Assembly (NCBI GenBank): GCA_028705705.1 | Contig: JAQWCZ010000097.1 | Coordinates: forward strand, 1 to 7,555 | DNA: 7,555 bases | Direction: 5' to 3' | DNA from: Paludibacter sp. | GTDB lineage: Bacteria > Bacteroidota > Bacteroidia > Bacteroidales > Paludibacteraceae | Shown: one piece after another, positions 1-7,555 of the stretch | How the letters are laid out: every line of letters begins with the position of its first letter | Position numbering within the stretch: position 1 is the stretch's first letter | The notes under the pieces: generated by a model | Told to the model about the DNA's origin: nothing | The model's input: only the letters and a program-made list of their open reading frames with translations | Databases searched by the model: none | Translations under genes and position numbers: made by a program

Positions 1-30
1 TACGTTACAAAATATTGAATCTACGTTACA
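1..30. repeat. 9-bp direct repeat TACGTTACA with 21-bp period
   Basis: TACGTTACA occurs at 1-9 and again at 22-30, exactly 21 bp apart, or two helical turns. It lies in non-coding DNA beyond the terminator. AraC-family regulators typically bind direct half-sites on one face of the helix, so this could be a regulator site belonging to a neighbour outside the window. The left copy touches the window edge, so its full length is unknown. Apart from this repeat and the terminator, I see nothing else in 1-179 and found no convincing promoter. Confidence 0.3.
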
Positions 31-112
31 TTTGTCGTTTTATCATCCATTTGGAAGAAAAACAACAGAAAGTTATTCTTTTATTATACAATATATTAAA
101 CAGATATCACAG

Positions 113-150
113 AAAAATTGGTCCATTTCACTCCTGGAAATGGACCAATT
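113..150 (-). terminator. Rho-independent terminator after the hybrid two-component regulator
   Basis: A perfect 14-bp inverted repeat (arms 116-129 and 137-150, 7-nt loop 130-136) lies 29 bp past the regulator's stop codon. Read on the minus strand, the hairpin is followed directly by a run of five T (113-117). Stem plus U-tract in this orientation is the classic intrinsic terminator layout, and it marks the probable end of the xyl transcript. On the plus strand the hairpin is followed by ATATTC rather than a clean T-run, so it is unlikely to work equally well in both directions. Confidence 0.88.
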
Positions 151-179
151 ATATTCAGGAAACATTGGTAATTGCTTAC

Positions 180-3100
180 TTATAAGTTATTCAATGTATT
201 TGAATCATTTTTTCTGTTCTTTTCAGCATATTCTTTAGGCGACATACCATAGAATTCACGAAATGAAGTTGAGAAATGAGATAAATTTGTAAAACCGAGG
301 GCATATACCACTTCAGAAACGGTTAATTTCTGCGATGACAATAAATCAGCAGCCTGTTTCAAGCGGATAGACCGGATAAAATCGCGTGCAGATTGATTCG
401 TTAACTCTTTAAGTTTTCTGTGCATGTGAACACGACTCATTCCTACTCCATTTGCCAGAAACTCTACATTTAAATCCGGATCAGATATGTTTTCATTGAT
501 AATTTTGATAATTTTTTCGTACAGAATCTGATCTGATGAACGCAAAACAACAGGTTTTATCAACACTTTATTTCCTTCATTGTCAACGGTTTTATGTTCC
601 AATCTTTCTCTGTTCTCCAATAAATTAGCAACCCGTACTTTCAATAAATCGATATTAAATGGTTTTGAAATATAAGCATCGGCACCCGATTCAAGTCCTG
701 CAACTTTATCTTCATCAGATGCCCTGGCTGTTAATAGTATTATAGGTATATGATTGATGTTGATATTGGATTTGATTTTTTTCGTTAACGTAAAACCATC
801 CATCTCCGGCATCATTACATCACTGATCACTAAATTCGGTTTTTCTCTTAAAATATACTGAAGGGCATCTTTTCCATTCACAGCTACTGCAATTTTATAT
901 GTATCTGAAAGTTCCTCTACCAAGTAATGTCTGATATCATCCTCATCTTCTACAATCAGAATTTTATAAGCTGTTTTAGATTTAATTTTTATTTTTTCTG
1001 ATTCATCATTAATATCCATATCCGAAATAACAGGTGATTCTGTTTTTTCTTTGTGTATGATTAAATCACCATCTGTTTCAAACTCAAATTGCTTTATGTG
1101 TTTATTGCCCAAAGGCATCCTGATGATAAATTCACTCCCTCTGCAATCGGTTCGGTTTCTGGCAAATAAGGTTCCATGTTGAAGTTCAACCAGCGAACGT
1201 GCCAGATGTAAACCTATCCCCGTTCCAAATGCGCTATGCTCATTGGTATTAATCTGGTAGAAACGTTCAAAAATCTTTTCGATTTTATTTTCCTGAATTC
1301 CGATGCCTGTATCCGAAACAATGATTTCAAAAAAATCCTTCAAATTTCCTTCATTTTGTTTATCAACACCGGTACGTAATATTACATTAATCTCACCATC
1401 TTCAGGGGTAAATTTAAATGCATTAGACAAAATATTAACCAGAATCTTATCAAAATTATTTTGATCTATCCAAGCTTTTAACTGACGATCTGCATGTATA
1501 AAAGACAAATGCAGATTATTTTTCTTAGCCTGATATTCAAATGTTTGTATAATATCATCTATAAAACCCACCATATCAGTTTCTTTATAACTGACAGTCA
1601 TTTGTCCTTTATCCAATTTTCTTACATCCATCAACTGATTGATTAGTCGTAAAATTCTTTGAGCATTTCTATAAATCAACAGATATACTTTCCTTTTCTC
1701 GGGATTTTCATTTTCAGAAATTAATTTCTCGAGCGGACTCATAATTAAAGTCATCGGTGTTCTTATTTCATGTGAAATATTGATGAAGAACTGCAATTTT
1801 GCTTCACTGATTTGTTCAATATGTTCTCTGCGCATAAGTTCATTTCTATGGCGAATTTTATCAGTGATAAAACGGGCAATTCCTAAAAGCAAAAGTGAAA
1901 TCAGAATAAAATAAATTACTTTAGCCCACCAGGTCAGATACCATGGAGGAAATATTATTAATGTAAATTTTCTTTCTTCAGATGAACTGTCATAAATAAC
2001 AGCTTTTACCCTTAATGTATAAGTACCATAGCTCAAATTGGTAAAGTTAATGCGATTTATTCCCGGTTCAGTACTCATCCACTGCGAATTAAGGCCCTCC
2101 AGCATGTACTGATAATGCACCCTTTCAGAAAAGCCAAAATCGAATGTTGAGAACTCAAGTGCAAACATATTGTCTCTGTGGCTTAAACGAAAAGTATCTA
2201 CGTCAGCAATGAATCCATTAAAAACAGTATGTCTGTGTGATTTTCCTCCGGAAAACACTTTTTTATCCATCAAATAAAGTGCAGTAATATGTAATTCTGT
2301 TGGAACGCGTTGTACATTAATTTCAGAAGGGAGAAAAGATGTAACTCCATTGATACCTCCAAAAAACATCTCACCTTTTTTTGATTTATGAGCAGCGGCA
2401 AGACTAAACTCATTCCCTTGTAATCCATCGAAAGCAAAATAATTTATAAATTTATTTTCTCTCACATTGTATTTCGAAATTCCGGAATGTGTACTGATCC
2501 ACTTGTTTCCGTCTTCATCTTCGAGAATACCGCAAATCACATTGCTGGGTAAGCCATTTTCCGTTGTAAAGTGTTGTGAAGCATTTGTTTTCCTGTCAAA
2601 ACGAGCCATACCCTCTGTTGTTCCAATCCAAATCTCGCCATTATTAGTCTGGGTAATATGATAAACCACGTTACCCGGCAGGACAGAATAGTCTGTAGTA
2701 TAATGTTTCTTTTCTCCACTGGCAGGATTCAATGTTAAAATGCCAATGTAAGAACCAATCCAGATAACTCCCTGGTTATCATACATCAAATAGTTTATCC
2801 AATCATTTGGAATGTGATATTTCCCGCTTAATGTTTGAGAGTAATGATTAACATACTTTCTTTTCTCCAAATCAAACACATATACACCTGCACCACTTGT
2901 ACCTATCCACAATTTTTTTTTATTGTCTTTTGCAAGCGAAAAAATCTTATTTCTTGCTGTGTTATCATCCCCGGTAACGAATTCATAATGATCAAAATAA
3001 GTACATTTGCCAGATCTTTTGTCAAGCATAGCCAAACCTTTCAAATATGAACCCAACCAAATGTTTCCTTCATCATCTTCAATAATTGAAAGCACAGTAT

Positions 3101-4292
3101 TGGGTACTGCATCTTTCTGATTTCCAGGTTTATAATGTGTCGATTGTCCATTTCTATCTATCCTGTACACACCATCATTATCAGTTCCAATCCAGAGATA
3201 ACCTTCTTTATCTTTATACAGGGACATAACACAACCCGAACCAATTGTGTTTCTATTAAACGATTTATGTCCAAGGTAATTAAATTTATTGGGACTTTCA
3301 GGATCGAGATATACACCCTTCTGGAACAGACCAGTCCAGATATTCCCCATTCTATCCTGGCAAATGGCATGAACTTTCATCCTGGAAAAATCGAATGGAG
3401 CAGACTGCATTTGATAATCTTCTAGTATGTTTTTCTGGGGATTATAAATTTTCATTCCCTGACCATCAGTACCGATAAGCAATCTGTTTTTATTATCAAT
3501 CAGCAACGTTTTAACCGACAGGATAGCATTATTTATATGGGGAATCAATTCAAACTTTCTTTTTTTAGGATTTAACCTATATACACCATCGGTCAAAGTA
3601 CTAACAAAGATATTTCCATCAATATCTTCACAAATAGCAGATATCTGATTACTTCCAATACCCTGGGGAGATCTGAAAACAGTTATTTCATTGGTTTTTG
3701 GATCGTATAAGTTAAGTCCCTGATTTTCTGAAGCAATCCAAAAGTTACCACGGCTATCCTGGTATAAGTTAGTCAGGTGAAGACTGCTTAATCTGCGTGA
3801 TAAAGATTCATCTACCCGGCAAACACTTTCATTTTCATTCATTCGGACCACTCCTACTCCCGAAGTTGTCATCCACAATTCACCTTGATTGCTTTCGATA
3901 ATAGACGTGATGTGTGTTTTAACTATACTGCCGCCCAGATAAAGAGGAATTTCCCTGAAATGATCAGTTGCCCTGTCATACAAATGAAGCGCATTGATAC
4001 AGCCTATCCAGAACCTTCCTTTAGAATCTTCAAAAAGACTTCTGACATAATTGTTTCTAATGGTCGTTGTATCACCCGGTTGATTTTTATAGATTGTAAA
4101 CCTGATACCATCGAATTTATTCAATCCGTCTTCTGTGGCAATCCAAATGTAATTATGATTGTCCTGATAAATGGTATTAATCAGACTGCTTGATAATTCA
4201 TTGTCTGTAGAATAGAATGTACCTATCTGAGCATAAAGCAAAACAGGAAATACATATAGTAAAAAAAATATCTTGATTCTCAGTTTGTTCAT
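180..4292 (-). CDS. Hybrid two-component system regulator (periplasmic sensor, histidine kinase, receiver, AraC-type HTH)
   Basis: This 1370-residue single-chain sensor and transcription factor is of the type that controls glycan use in Bacteroidota. Numbering is from the ATG at 4292. Residues 1-22 form a signal peptide. About 14 Reg_prop-like repeats follow (WIGT-type cores near 50, 95, 140, 185, 229, 271, 318, 367, 411, 462, 511, 555, 598 and 643), enough for two seven-bladed propellers. Next are a Y_Y_Y domain (about 715-783) and one membrane helix (about 788-809). The kinase has phospho-acceptor His841 in SHEIRTP, N-box Asn953/Asn957, DTGIGI at 994-999 and GTGIGL at 1023-1028. The receiver has acidic Glu1115/Asp1116, phospho-acceptor Asp1158 in SDVMMPEMDG, Thr1188 and Lys1210. 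The AraC-type double HTH spans about 1265-1357. All catalytic residues are present, so the protein looks functional. The open frame extends to a GTG at 4313, but the ATG places the signal peptide at the N-terminus. The ligand cannot be read from sequence; xylose or a xylo-oligosaccharide is inferred from the xylBAE neighbourhood. Confidence 0.95.
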   Translation of the reverse strand: MNKLRIKIFFLLYVFPVLLYAQIGTFYSTDNELSSSLINTIYQDNHNYIWIATEDGLNKFDGIRFTIYKNQPGDTTTIRNNYVRSLFEDSKGRFWIGCINALHLYDRATDHFREIPLYLGGSIVKTHITSIIESNQGELWMTTSGVGVVRMNENESVCRVDESLSRRLSSLHLTNLYQDSRGNFWIASENQGLNLYDPKTNEITVFRSPQGIGSNQISAICEDIDGNIFVSTLTDGVYRLNPKKRKFELIPHINNAILSVKTLLIDNKNRLLIGTDGQGMKIYNPQKNILEDYQMQSAPFDFSRMKVHAICQDRMGNIWTGLFQKGVYLDPESPNKFNYLGHKSFNRNTIGSGCVMSLYKDKEGYLWIGTDNDGVYRIDRNGQSTHYKPGNQKDAVPNTVLSIIEDDEGNIWLGSYLKGLAMLDKRSGKCTYFDHYEFVTGDDNTARNKIFSLAKDNKKKLWIGTSGAGVYVFDLEKRKYVNHYSQTLSGKYHIPNDWINYLMYDNQGVIWIGSYIGILTLNPASGEKKHYTTDYSVLPGNVVYHITQTNNGEIWIGTTEGMARFDRKTNASQHFTTENGLPSNVICGILEDEDGNKWISTHSGISKYNVRENKFINYFAFDGLQGNEFSLAAAHKSKKGEMFFGGINGVTSFLPSEINVQRVPTELHITALYLMDKKVFSGGKSHRHTVFNGFIADVDTFRLSHRDNMFALEFSTFDFGFSERVHYQYMLEGLNSQWMSTEPGINRINFTNLSYGTYTLRVKAVIYDSSSEERKFTLIIFPPWYLTWWAKVIYFILISLLLLGIARFITDKIRHRNELMRREHIEQISEAKLQFFINISHEIRTPMTLIMSPLEKLISENENPEKRKVYLLIYRNAQRILRLINQLMDVRKLDKGQMTVSYKETDMVGFIDDIIQTFEYQAKKNNLHLSFIHADRQLKAWIDQNNFDKILVNILSNAFKFTPEDGEINVILRTGVDKQNEGNLKDFFEIIVSDTGIGIQENKIEKIFERFYQINTNEHSAFGTGIGLHLARSLVELQHGTLFARNRTDCRGSEFIIRMPLGNKHIKQFEFETDGDLIIHKEKTESPVISDMDINDESEKIKIKSKTAYKILIVEDEDDIRHYLVEELSDTYKIAVAVNGKDALQYILREKPNLVISDVMMPEMDGFTLTKKIKSNININHIPIILLTARASDEDKVAGLESGADAYISKPFNIDLLKVRVANLLENRERLEHKTVDNEGNKVLIKPVVLRSSDQILYEKIIKIINENISDPDLNVEFLANGVGMSRVHMHRKLKELTNQSARDFIRSIRLKQAADLLSSQKLTVSEVVYALGFTNLSHFSTSFREFYGMSPKEYAEKNRKNDSNTLNNL

Positions 4293-4312
4293 GGTATCTG
4301 ATTTAATTTTCA

Positions 4313-4320
4313 CAAATATA
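4313..4320 (-). promoter_or_regulatory. Possible Bacteroides-type -7 promoter element before the regulator gene
   Basis: The minus strand reads TATATTTG here, an exact match to the Bacteroides -7 consensus TAnnTTTG. It lies between the xylE stop and the regulator's ATG. I see no TTTG-like -33 element at the expected distance upstream, inside the end of xylE. If it is used, transcription would start roughly 15 nt before the ATG at 4292, and the GTG at 4313 would fall outside the transcript. An eight-base AT-rich match can arise by chance. Confidence 0.3.
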
Positions 4321-4327
4321 TGGAAAA

Positions 4328-5893
4328 CTATCCAATCTTATCCCATAATTTATTCATGTTTTCCAGTGTTTTATCTTTGGTTTCAGGTACTAATTTCCAT
4401 ATAAAAAGAGCTGCCAATATTCCCATGATACCATAGACCCAATATGAAAAACCCTGATTGAAATGGTTTACCAAAAATTCATTTTTATTCATCATCGGGA
4501 AAGTCCAGGAAACCAGGAAATTAGACACCCACTGTGCGGCAACTGCAATCGACATGACTGTCGAACGTATCGAATTCGGAAAAATCTCAGAAAGCATTAC
4601 CCAGCATACCGGTCCCCAAGACATTGCAAAACCAGCCGTATAAGACAACATAAAGAATAATTTGATACCACCCGACCATCCGGCGGCAAAACCGGTACCG
4701 AGTCCGGTCATTGAAAGTGTCATCACCAGTGCACCGATAATCAACAAGGGTTTTCGGCCAAACCTGTCGACAGTCTGAATAGCCAACACGGTAAATGAAA
4801 GGTTAATAACCCCGACAATGATGGTTTGCAGCAATGCTGTATCGGTTCCTGACCCCATGGATTTGAAAATCTCCGGTGCATAATACAACACAACGTTGAT
4901 ACCAACGAACTGTTGAAAAGCAGATAATAGCACACCAACCATAATAATTTTTAATCCAAAATAATTTATGGGAGGGATTAGTGCCACAACAAAACTACCT
5001 ATCAGTGATATTTCAAAAGCATTCGTATTTCCAATATATTTAAGAGTAATAAGCGCGGCAACAAACAAGCTTATCCAGGTAATCATAAAAATGTAATATG
5101 GACGTAAAGTTTGTCTAATATCCATATTGAAACTATCTTGTATATCCCTCATCTCCAATACAGATTCATCTTTCCCAACTAGTTTTGTCAATATCTTTGA
5201 TGCTTTTTCGCTTTTGTTATTCATTAACAGCCAACGAGGTGTTTCAGGAACAAAAATTAGTAAAAACAGGAACAACGATGCAGGTATGATTTCGGAGGCA
5301 AACATCCAACGCCAGCCGAAAGTGTTCAGCCATTGTGCGTCTCCTTTCAGGGCAATGGAATAATTTACAAAATAAACCACCAGCATACCGAAGATAATGG
5401 CAAACTGATTCCATGATACAAGTGCGCCTCTTTTTTTATAAGGAGAAATTTCGGCAATGTACATGGGAGAAACCATGGATGCAATGCCGACTCCGATACC
5501 TCCCAAAATACGATATATGACAAATAAATTACCAAATTCATGTCCACCAGAACCTGCCATGCCGAAGAAAATTTCAGGCCAGGCAGATCCGATGGCAGAA
5601 AACAAAAACAACACTGCGGCAAAAATCAGCGAAGGTTTACGACCGAAGCGCTGACTTATAAAACCGGCAATTGAAGCGCCAATTACACAACCGATCAGGG
5701 CACTGCTCACGATAAAGCCTTCAAATGCGTTAGCCTGATCAAGCGGCAGACTCAGCGGATCGACAAAGAACGTCCGCAATGAACCTACTGTTCCCGAAAT
5801 TACAGCAGTGTCGTAACCGAACAACAAACCACCTAAAGTAGCTACTATTGTTATACCCGGGAGGTAGAAACTATTTTTGTTTTGATTTATCAT
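4328..5893 (-). CDS. xylE: D-xylose:H+ symporter, MFS sugar porter family, with central hydrophobic insertion
   Basis: This 521-residue inner-membrane transporter would import D-xylose with a proton. It aligns by eye along its length with E. coli XylE (491 aa, recalled from memory). The sugar-binding residues described for E. coli XylE all have counterparts: Phe25, Gln163, Gln327, Gln328, Asn333, Tyr337, Asn364, Gly427, Trp431, Gln454 and Trp455. The proton-coupling Asp28 and Arg128 are also present. Family motifs are RFGRK (82-86 and 377-381), PETPR (216-220) and PETK (503-506). The twelve family helices are recognisable. The oddity is a net gain of about 44 residues between the two six-helix halves (about 264-313), containing two further hydrophobic stretches. 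The ATG at 5893 gives the N-terminus expected from E. coli XylE; its leader is AT-rich with no Shine-Dalgarno sequence. The gene lies 110 bp after xylA and 35 bp before the regulator's ATG, all co-directional. Confidence 0.93.
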   Translation of the reverse strand: MINQNKNSFYLPGITIVATLGGLLFGYDTAVISGTVGSLRTFFVDPLSLPLDQANAFEGFIVSSALIGCVIGASIAGFISQRFGRKPSLIFAAVLFLFSAIGSAWPEIFFGMAGSGGHEFGNLFVIYRILGGIGVGIASMVSPMYIAEISPYKKRGALVSWNQFAIIFGMLVVYFVNYSIALKGDAQWLNTFGWRWMFASEIIPASLFLFLLIFVPETPRWLLMNNKSEKASKILTKLVGKDESVLEMRDIQDSFNMDIRQTLRPYYIFMITWISLFVAALITLKYIGNTNAFEISLIGSFVVALIPPINYFGLKIIMVGVLLSAFQQFVGINVVLYYAPEIFKSMGSGTDTALLQTIIVGVINLSFTVLAIQTVDRFGRKPLLIIGALVMTLSMTGLGTGFAAGWSGGIKLFFMLSYTAGFAMSWGPVCWVMLSEIFPNSIRSTVMSIAVAAQWVSNFLVSWTFPMMNKNEFLVNHFNQGFSYWVYGIMGILAALFIWKLVPETKDKTLENMNKLWDKIG

Positions 5894-5924
5894 TTTGTAT
5901 TATAATTAACACATACCAATTATT

Positions 5925-5980
5925 GACACCATAAACGGTGTCCTTAATCAAGACATACAATTGTACTTTTATACACCGTT
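5925..5980. promoter_or_regulatory. Inverted-repeat cluster upstream of xylE, candidate operator
   Basis: The 110-bp gap between xylA and xylE holds three nested symmetric elements. GACACC (5925-5930) and GGTGTC (5937-5942) are perfect inverted arms around a 6-nt spacer. AACGGTGT (5934-5941) and ACACCGTT (5973-5980) form an 8-bp inverted pair that reuses one of those arms. A 10-bp palindrome, TACAATTGTA (5956-5965), lies between. The nearest arm is 31 bp upstream of the xylE ATG. No T-run follows on the minus strand, so an intrinsic terminator is unlikely. A repressor or activator site controlling xylE and the regulator gene is the better reading. I cannot match it to a known binding motif, and I found no clear TTTG/TAnnTTTG promoter in the gap. 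Confidence 0.45.
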
Positions 5981-6003
5981 CACTATTTGCTATTAGTTAT
6001 TCG

Positions 6004-7323
6004 CTAAATATACATATTAACTATTGCTTCATAAAGCTCCTGTTTTCCACTAATTTGAGCAGGTTCTTCATTTTTGGCTTTCGCGTAGTTGTACATATCT
6101 TCCAGCGAGAGACTACCCAGTTCAAATTCTTTTCCTTTACCACCGTCAAAAGAAGCATAGCGTTCTTTCAACATTTGCTGATAAGGTGATTCTTCCAAAA
6201 TACCGACTGCGGCTTCCAATGCACGTGCAAAAGCATCCATACCAGCGATATGGGCAATGAAAATATCTTCCAGGTCAGTAGAATTACGACGGGTTTTAGC
6301 GTCAAAGTTGGTTCCACCACCCTGCAATCCACCACCTTTCAGGATAACAAGCATAGCCTGCGTCAATTCATATACGTCGATAGGAAACTGATCTGTATCC
6401 CAACCATTCTGAGCATCACCGCGGTTTGCATCAATAGAGCCCAGCATACCTGCATCCACAGCGCATTGTAAGTCATGATCGAAAGTATGACCTGCCAATG
6501 TAGCATGATTTACCTCTATATTCAATTTGAAATCTTTGTCCAGGCCATAATGTCGTAAGAATCCTATCACCGTTTCTGCATCCACGTCATACTGATGTTT
6601 TGTTGGCTCCATCGGTTTGGGTTCGATAAAGAATGTTCCTTTGAAACCTTTGGCACGGGCATAATCTCGTGCTTTTGTAAGCATTATAGCTAAATGTTCC
6701 TTTTCGCGTTTCATATCGGTGTTAAGTAAACTCATATACCCTTCACGACCACCCCAGAACACATAATTTTCACCACTCAGTTCGATGGTTGTATCCAGTG
6801 CGTTTTTAATTTGAACGGCAGCACGGGCTACACTGTCGAAGTCTGGATTGGTAGCTGCACCATTCATATAACGTTTGTGACTGAACACATTGGCAGTTCC
6901 CCAAAGCAATTTAATACCGGTTTCAGCCATGCGTTGTTTAGCATAGGCAACAATAGCTTTCAGGTTAGATTCATATTCCTCAATCGAATTGCCTTCATCA
7001 ACCAAATCAATATCATGGAAACAGAAATACTCAATTCCGATTTTCTGCATAAACTCAAAACCTGCATCTAATTTATCTTTTGCAGCCTGCACAGAATCAA
7101 TAGCTTTGTTCCATTCAAAACTTTTCGTATTGCCTCCAAACGGATCAGATGACTCGCTACACAGGGTATGCCAGTATGCCATTGAGAATTTGAACCAATC
7201 CTTCATTTTGCGTCCATAGACAACTTTTTCAGGATTGTAATAACGAAATGCCAGGGGGTTTTTACTTTCTTTACCCTCGAATTTGATCTTTCCAACAGAT
7301 GGAAAATAGGTTTTTGTACTCAT
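6004..7323 (-). CDS. xylA: Xylose isomerase
   Basis: This cytoplasmic metal-dependent enzyme interconverts D-xylose and D-xylulose. It is 439 residues long, the length of the longer (class II) xylose isomerases with the extended N-terminus. The catalytic pair His103 and Asp106 sits in FHDID. Metal ligands and active-site residues are Glu234 and Lys236 (FFIEPKP), Glu270 and His273 (IEVNH), Asp298 (SIDANRGD), Asp309 and Asp311 (WDTDQFP) and Asp341 (NFDAK). These match the E. coli residues, recalled from memory, with a constant +2 offset. No key residue is missing and the frame is intact, so the enzyme should be active. The ATG at 7323 follows an AT-rich leader without a Shine-Dalgarno sequence and lies 45 bp after the xylB stop, consistent with one transcript. 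A bifunctional glucose-isomerising activity is common in the family and cannot be excluded. Confidence 0.98.
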   Translation of the reverse strand: MSTKTYFPSVGKIKFEGKESKNPLAFRYYNPEKVVYGRKMKDWFKFSMAYWHTLCSESSDPFGGNTKSFEWNKAIDSVQAAKDKLDAGFEFMQKIGIEYFCFHDIDLVDEGNSIEEYESNLKAIVAYAKQRMAETGIKLLWGTANVFSHKRYMNGAATNPDFDSVARAAVQIKNALDTTIELSGENYVFWGGREGYMSLLNTDMKREKEHLAIMLTKARDYARAKGFKGTFFIEPKPMEPTKHQYDVDAETVIGFLRHYGLDKDFKLNIEVNHATLAGHTFDHDLQCAVDAGMLGSIDANRGDAQNGWDTDQFPIDVYELTQAMLVILKGGGLQGGGTNFDAKTRRNSTDLEDIFIAHIAGMDAFARALEAAVGILEESPYQQMLKERYASFDGGKGKEFELGSLSLEDMYNYAKAKNEEPAQISGKQELYEAIVNMYI

Positions 7324-7330
7324 AATTTAA

Positions 7331-7375
7331 TTTATAATTTAAAAATTTATAATTTACGATATAATTATTTACGAT
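7331..7375. repeat. Degenerate 15-bp AT-rich tandem repeats between xylB and xylA
   Basis: Three consecutive 15-bp units fill most of this gap: 7331-7345, 7346-7360 and 7361-7375. Adjacent units match at 12 of 15 positions. Units 1 and 2 share TTTATAATTT; units 2 and 3 share ATTTACGAT. The third unit overlaps the last codons and stop of xylB (stop at 7369-7371). Slipped-strand copying is the simplest origin. Copy number would set the xylB-xylA spacing and the AT content of the xylA leader, and could alter the last residues of XylB. Confidence 0.6.
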
Positions 7376-7555
7376 TTATAGTTTGATTTCAACTTGTTTA
7401 GCCAGTTTTGATATGCTGATTTTGTAGCATTTACACTTGCCTGATCAGGTTCGTTTATCTGTATTTTTTGCAAAGTGACAAATGCGTCGGTTACATCTTT
7501 GTAAATACCGACACCGATTCCCGCACCTCTGGCAGCGCCAATAGATCCATCGGTA
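7369..7555 (-). CDS. xylB: Xylulokinase, C-terminal fragment (cut by window edge)
   Basis: Translating the minus strand from the right edge gives 61 residues that begin TDGSIGAARGAG and end in NYKS before a TAA. The motif TDGSIGAARGAGIG followed by IYKD is the conserved C-terminal part of the FGGY carbohydrate kinase xylulokinase, which phosphorylates D-xylulose to D-xylulose 5-phosphate with ATP. The rest of the protein, roughly 430 residues in typical family members, lies outside the window, so catalytic residues cannot be checked. The position directly before xylA, co-directional, strongly supports the assignment; on sequence alone another FGGY kinase is possible. The frame shown is intact and the truncation is only the window boundary. 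Confidence 0.88.
   Translation of the reverse strand, partial: TDGSIGAARGAGIGVGIYKDVTDAFVTLQKIQINEPDQASVNATKSAYQNWLNKLKSNYKS

Noticed and set aside
32..238. Plus-strand open frame of 68 codons at the left end
   Set aside because: It runs through the terminator hairpin and into the antisense of the regulator's conserved C-terminus. It shows no recognisable motif or supporting start context.
3885..4193. Plus-strand open frame of 102 codons antisense to the regulator
   Set aside because: It lies wholly inside the propeller-encoding region of a clear gene on the other strand and shows no domain features. It is a shadow frame.
4292..4313. GTG at 4313 as the regulator start
   Set aside because: It adds seven polar residues before the signal peptide and overlaps a possible promoter element. 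The in-frame ATG gives a standard secreted N-terminus.
5925..5942. Intrinsic terminator between xylA and xylE
   Set aside because: The 6-bp stem is perfect, but no T-run follows it on the minus strand (AATAATT instead) and the stem is short. A regulatory site fits better.
5894..6003. Consensus Bacteroides promoter directly upstream of xylE
   Set aside because: On the minus strand I found no TTTG and no TAnnTTTG match in this gap, so a promoter cannot be supported from consensus alone.
6811..7071. Plus-strand open frame of 86 codons antisense to xylA
   Set aside because: It lies wholly inside the conserved xylose isomerase gene with no independent evidence of coding.

Overview
This AT-rich window carries a D-xylose catabolic cluster from a member of the Bacteroidota, most likely order Bacteroidales. 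The main evidence is the long single-chain hybrid two-component regulator (periplasmic propeller, Y_Y_Y domain, histidine kinase, receiver and AraC-type DNA-binding domain in one protein), an architecture characteristic of Bacteroidota. The gene starts also fit: they have AT-rich leaders without a Shine-Dalgarno sequence, and one gap holds an exact match to the Bacteroides -7 promoter consensus TAnnTTTG. Genus and species cannot be told from this window.

All recognised genes lie on the minus strand, so they read from the right edge to the left. First is the 3' end of a xylulokinase gene (xylB, 7369-7555, cut by the window edge). A 45-bp gap made of degenerate 15-bp AT-rich repeats follows. 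Next come the complete xylose isomerase gene (xylA, 6004-7323), a 110-bp gap with strong inverted repeats that looks regulatory, and the complete D-xylose:H+ symporter gene (xylE, 4328-5893). After a 35-bp gap comes the hybrid regulator (180-4292 using the preferred ATG). It is followed 29 bp later by a textbook intrinsic terminator (113-150). The first ~110 bp hold no gene I can support, only a 9-bp direct repeat with a 21-bp period.

Together the genes give xylose uptake (XylE), isomerisation to D-xylulose (XylA) and phosphorylation to D-xylulose 5-phosphate (XylB), feeding the pentose phosphate pathway. The co-directional regulator probably senses a xylose-containing ligand in the periplasm and controls this operon, a linked polysaccharide locus, or both. 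That link is inferred from position only.

The catabolic enzymes are ordinary, and I found no wholly new system. The points most worth a second look are: a net insertion of about 44 residues with two hydrophobic stretches in the middle of XylE; the inverted-repeat cluster upstream of xylE; the placement of a hybrid two-component regulator at the end of a monosaccharide operon; and the 21-bp-period repeat beyond the terminator.
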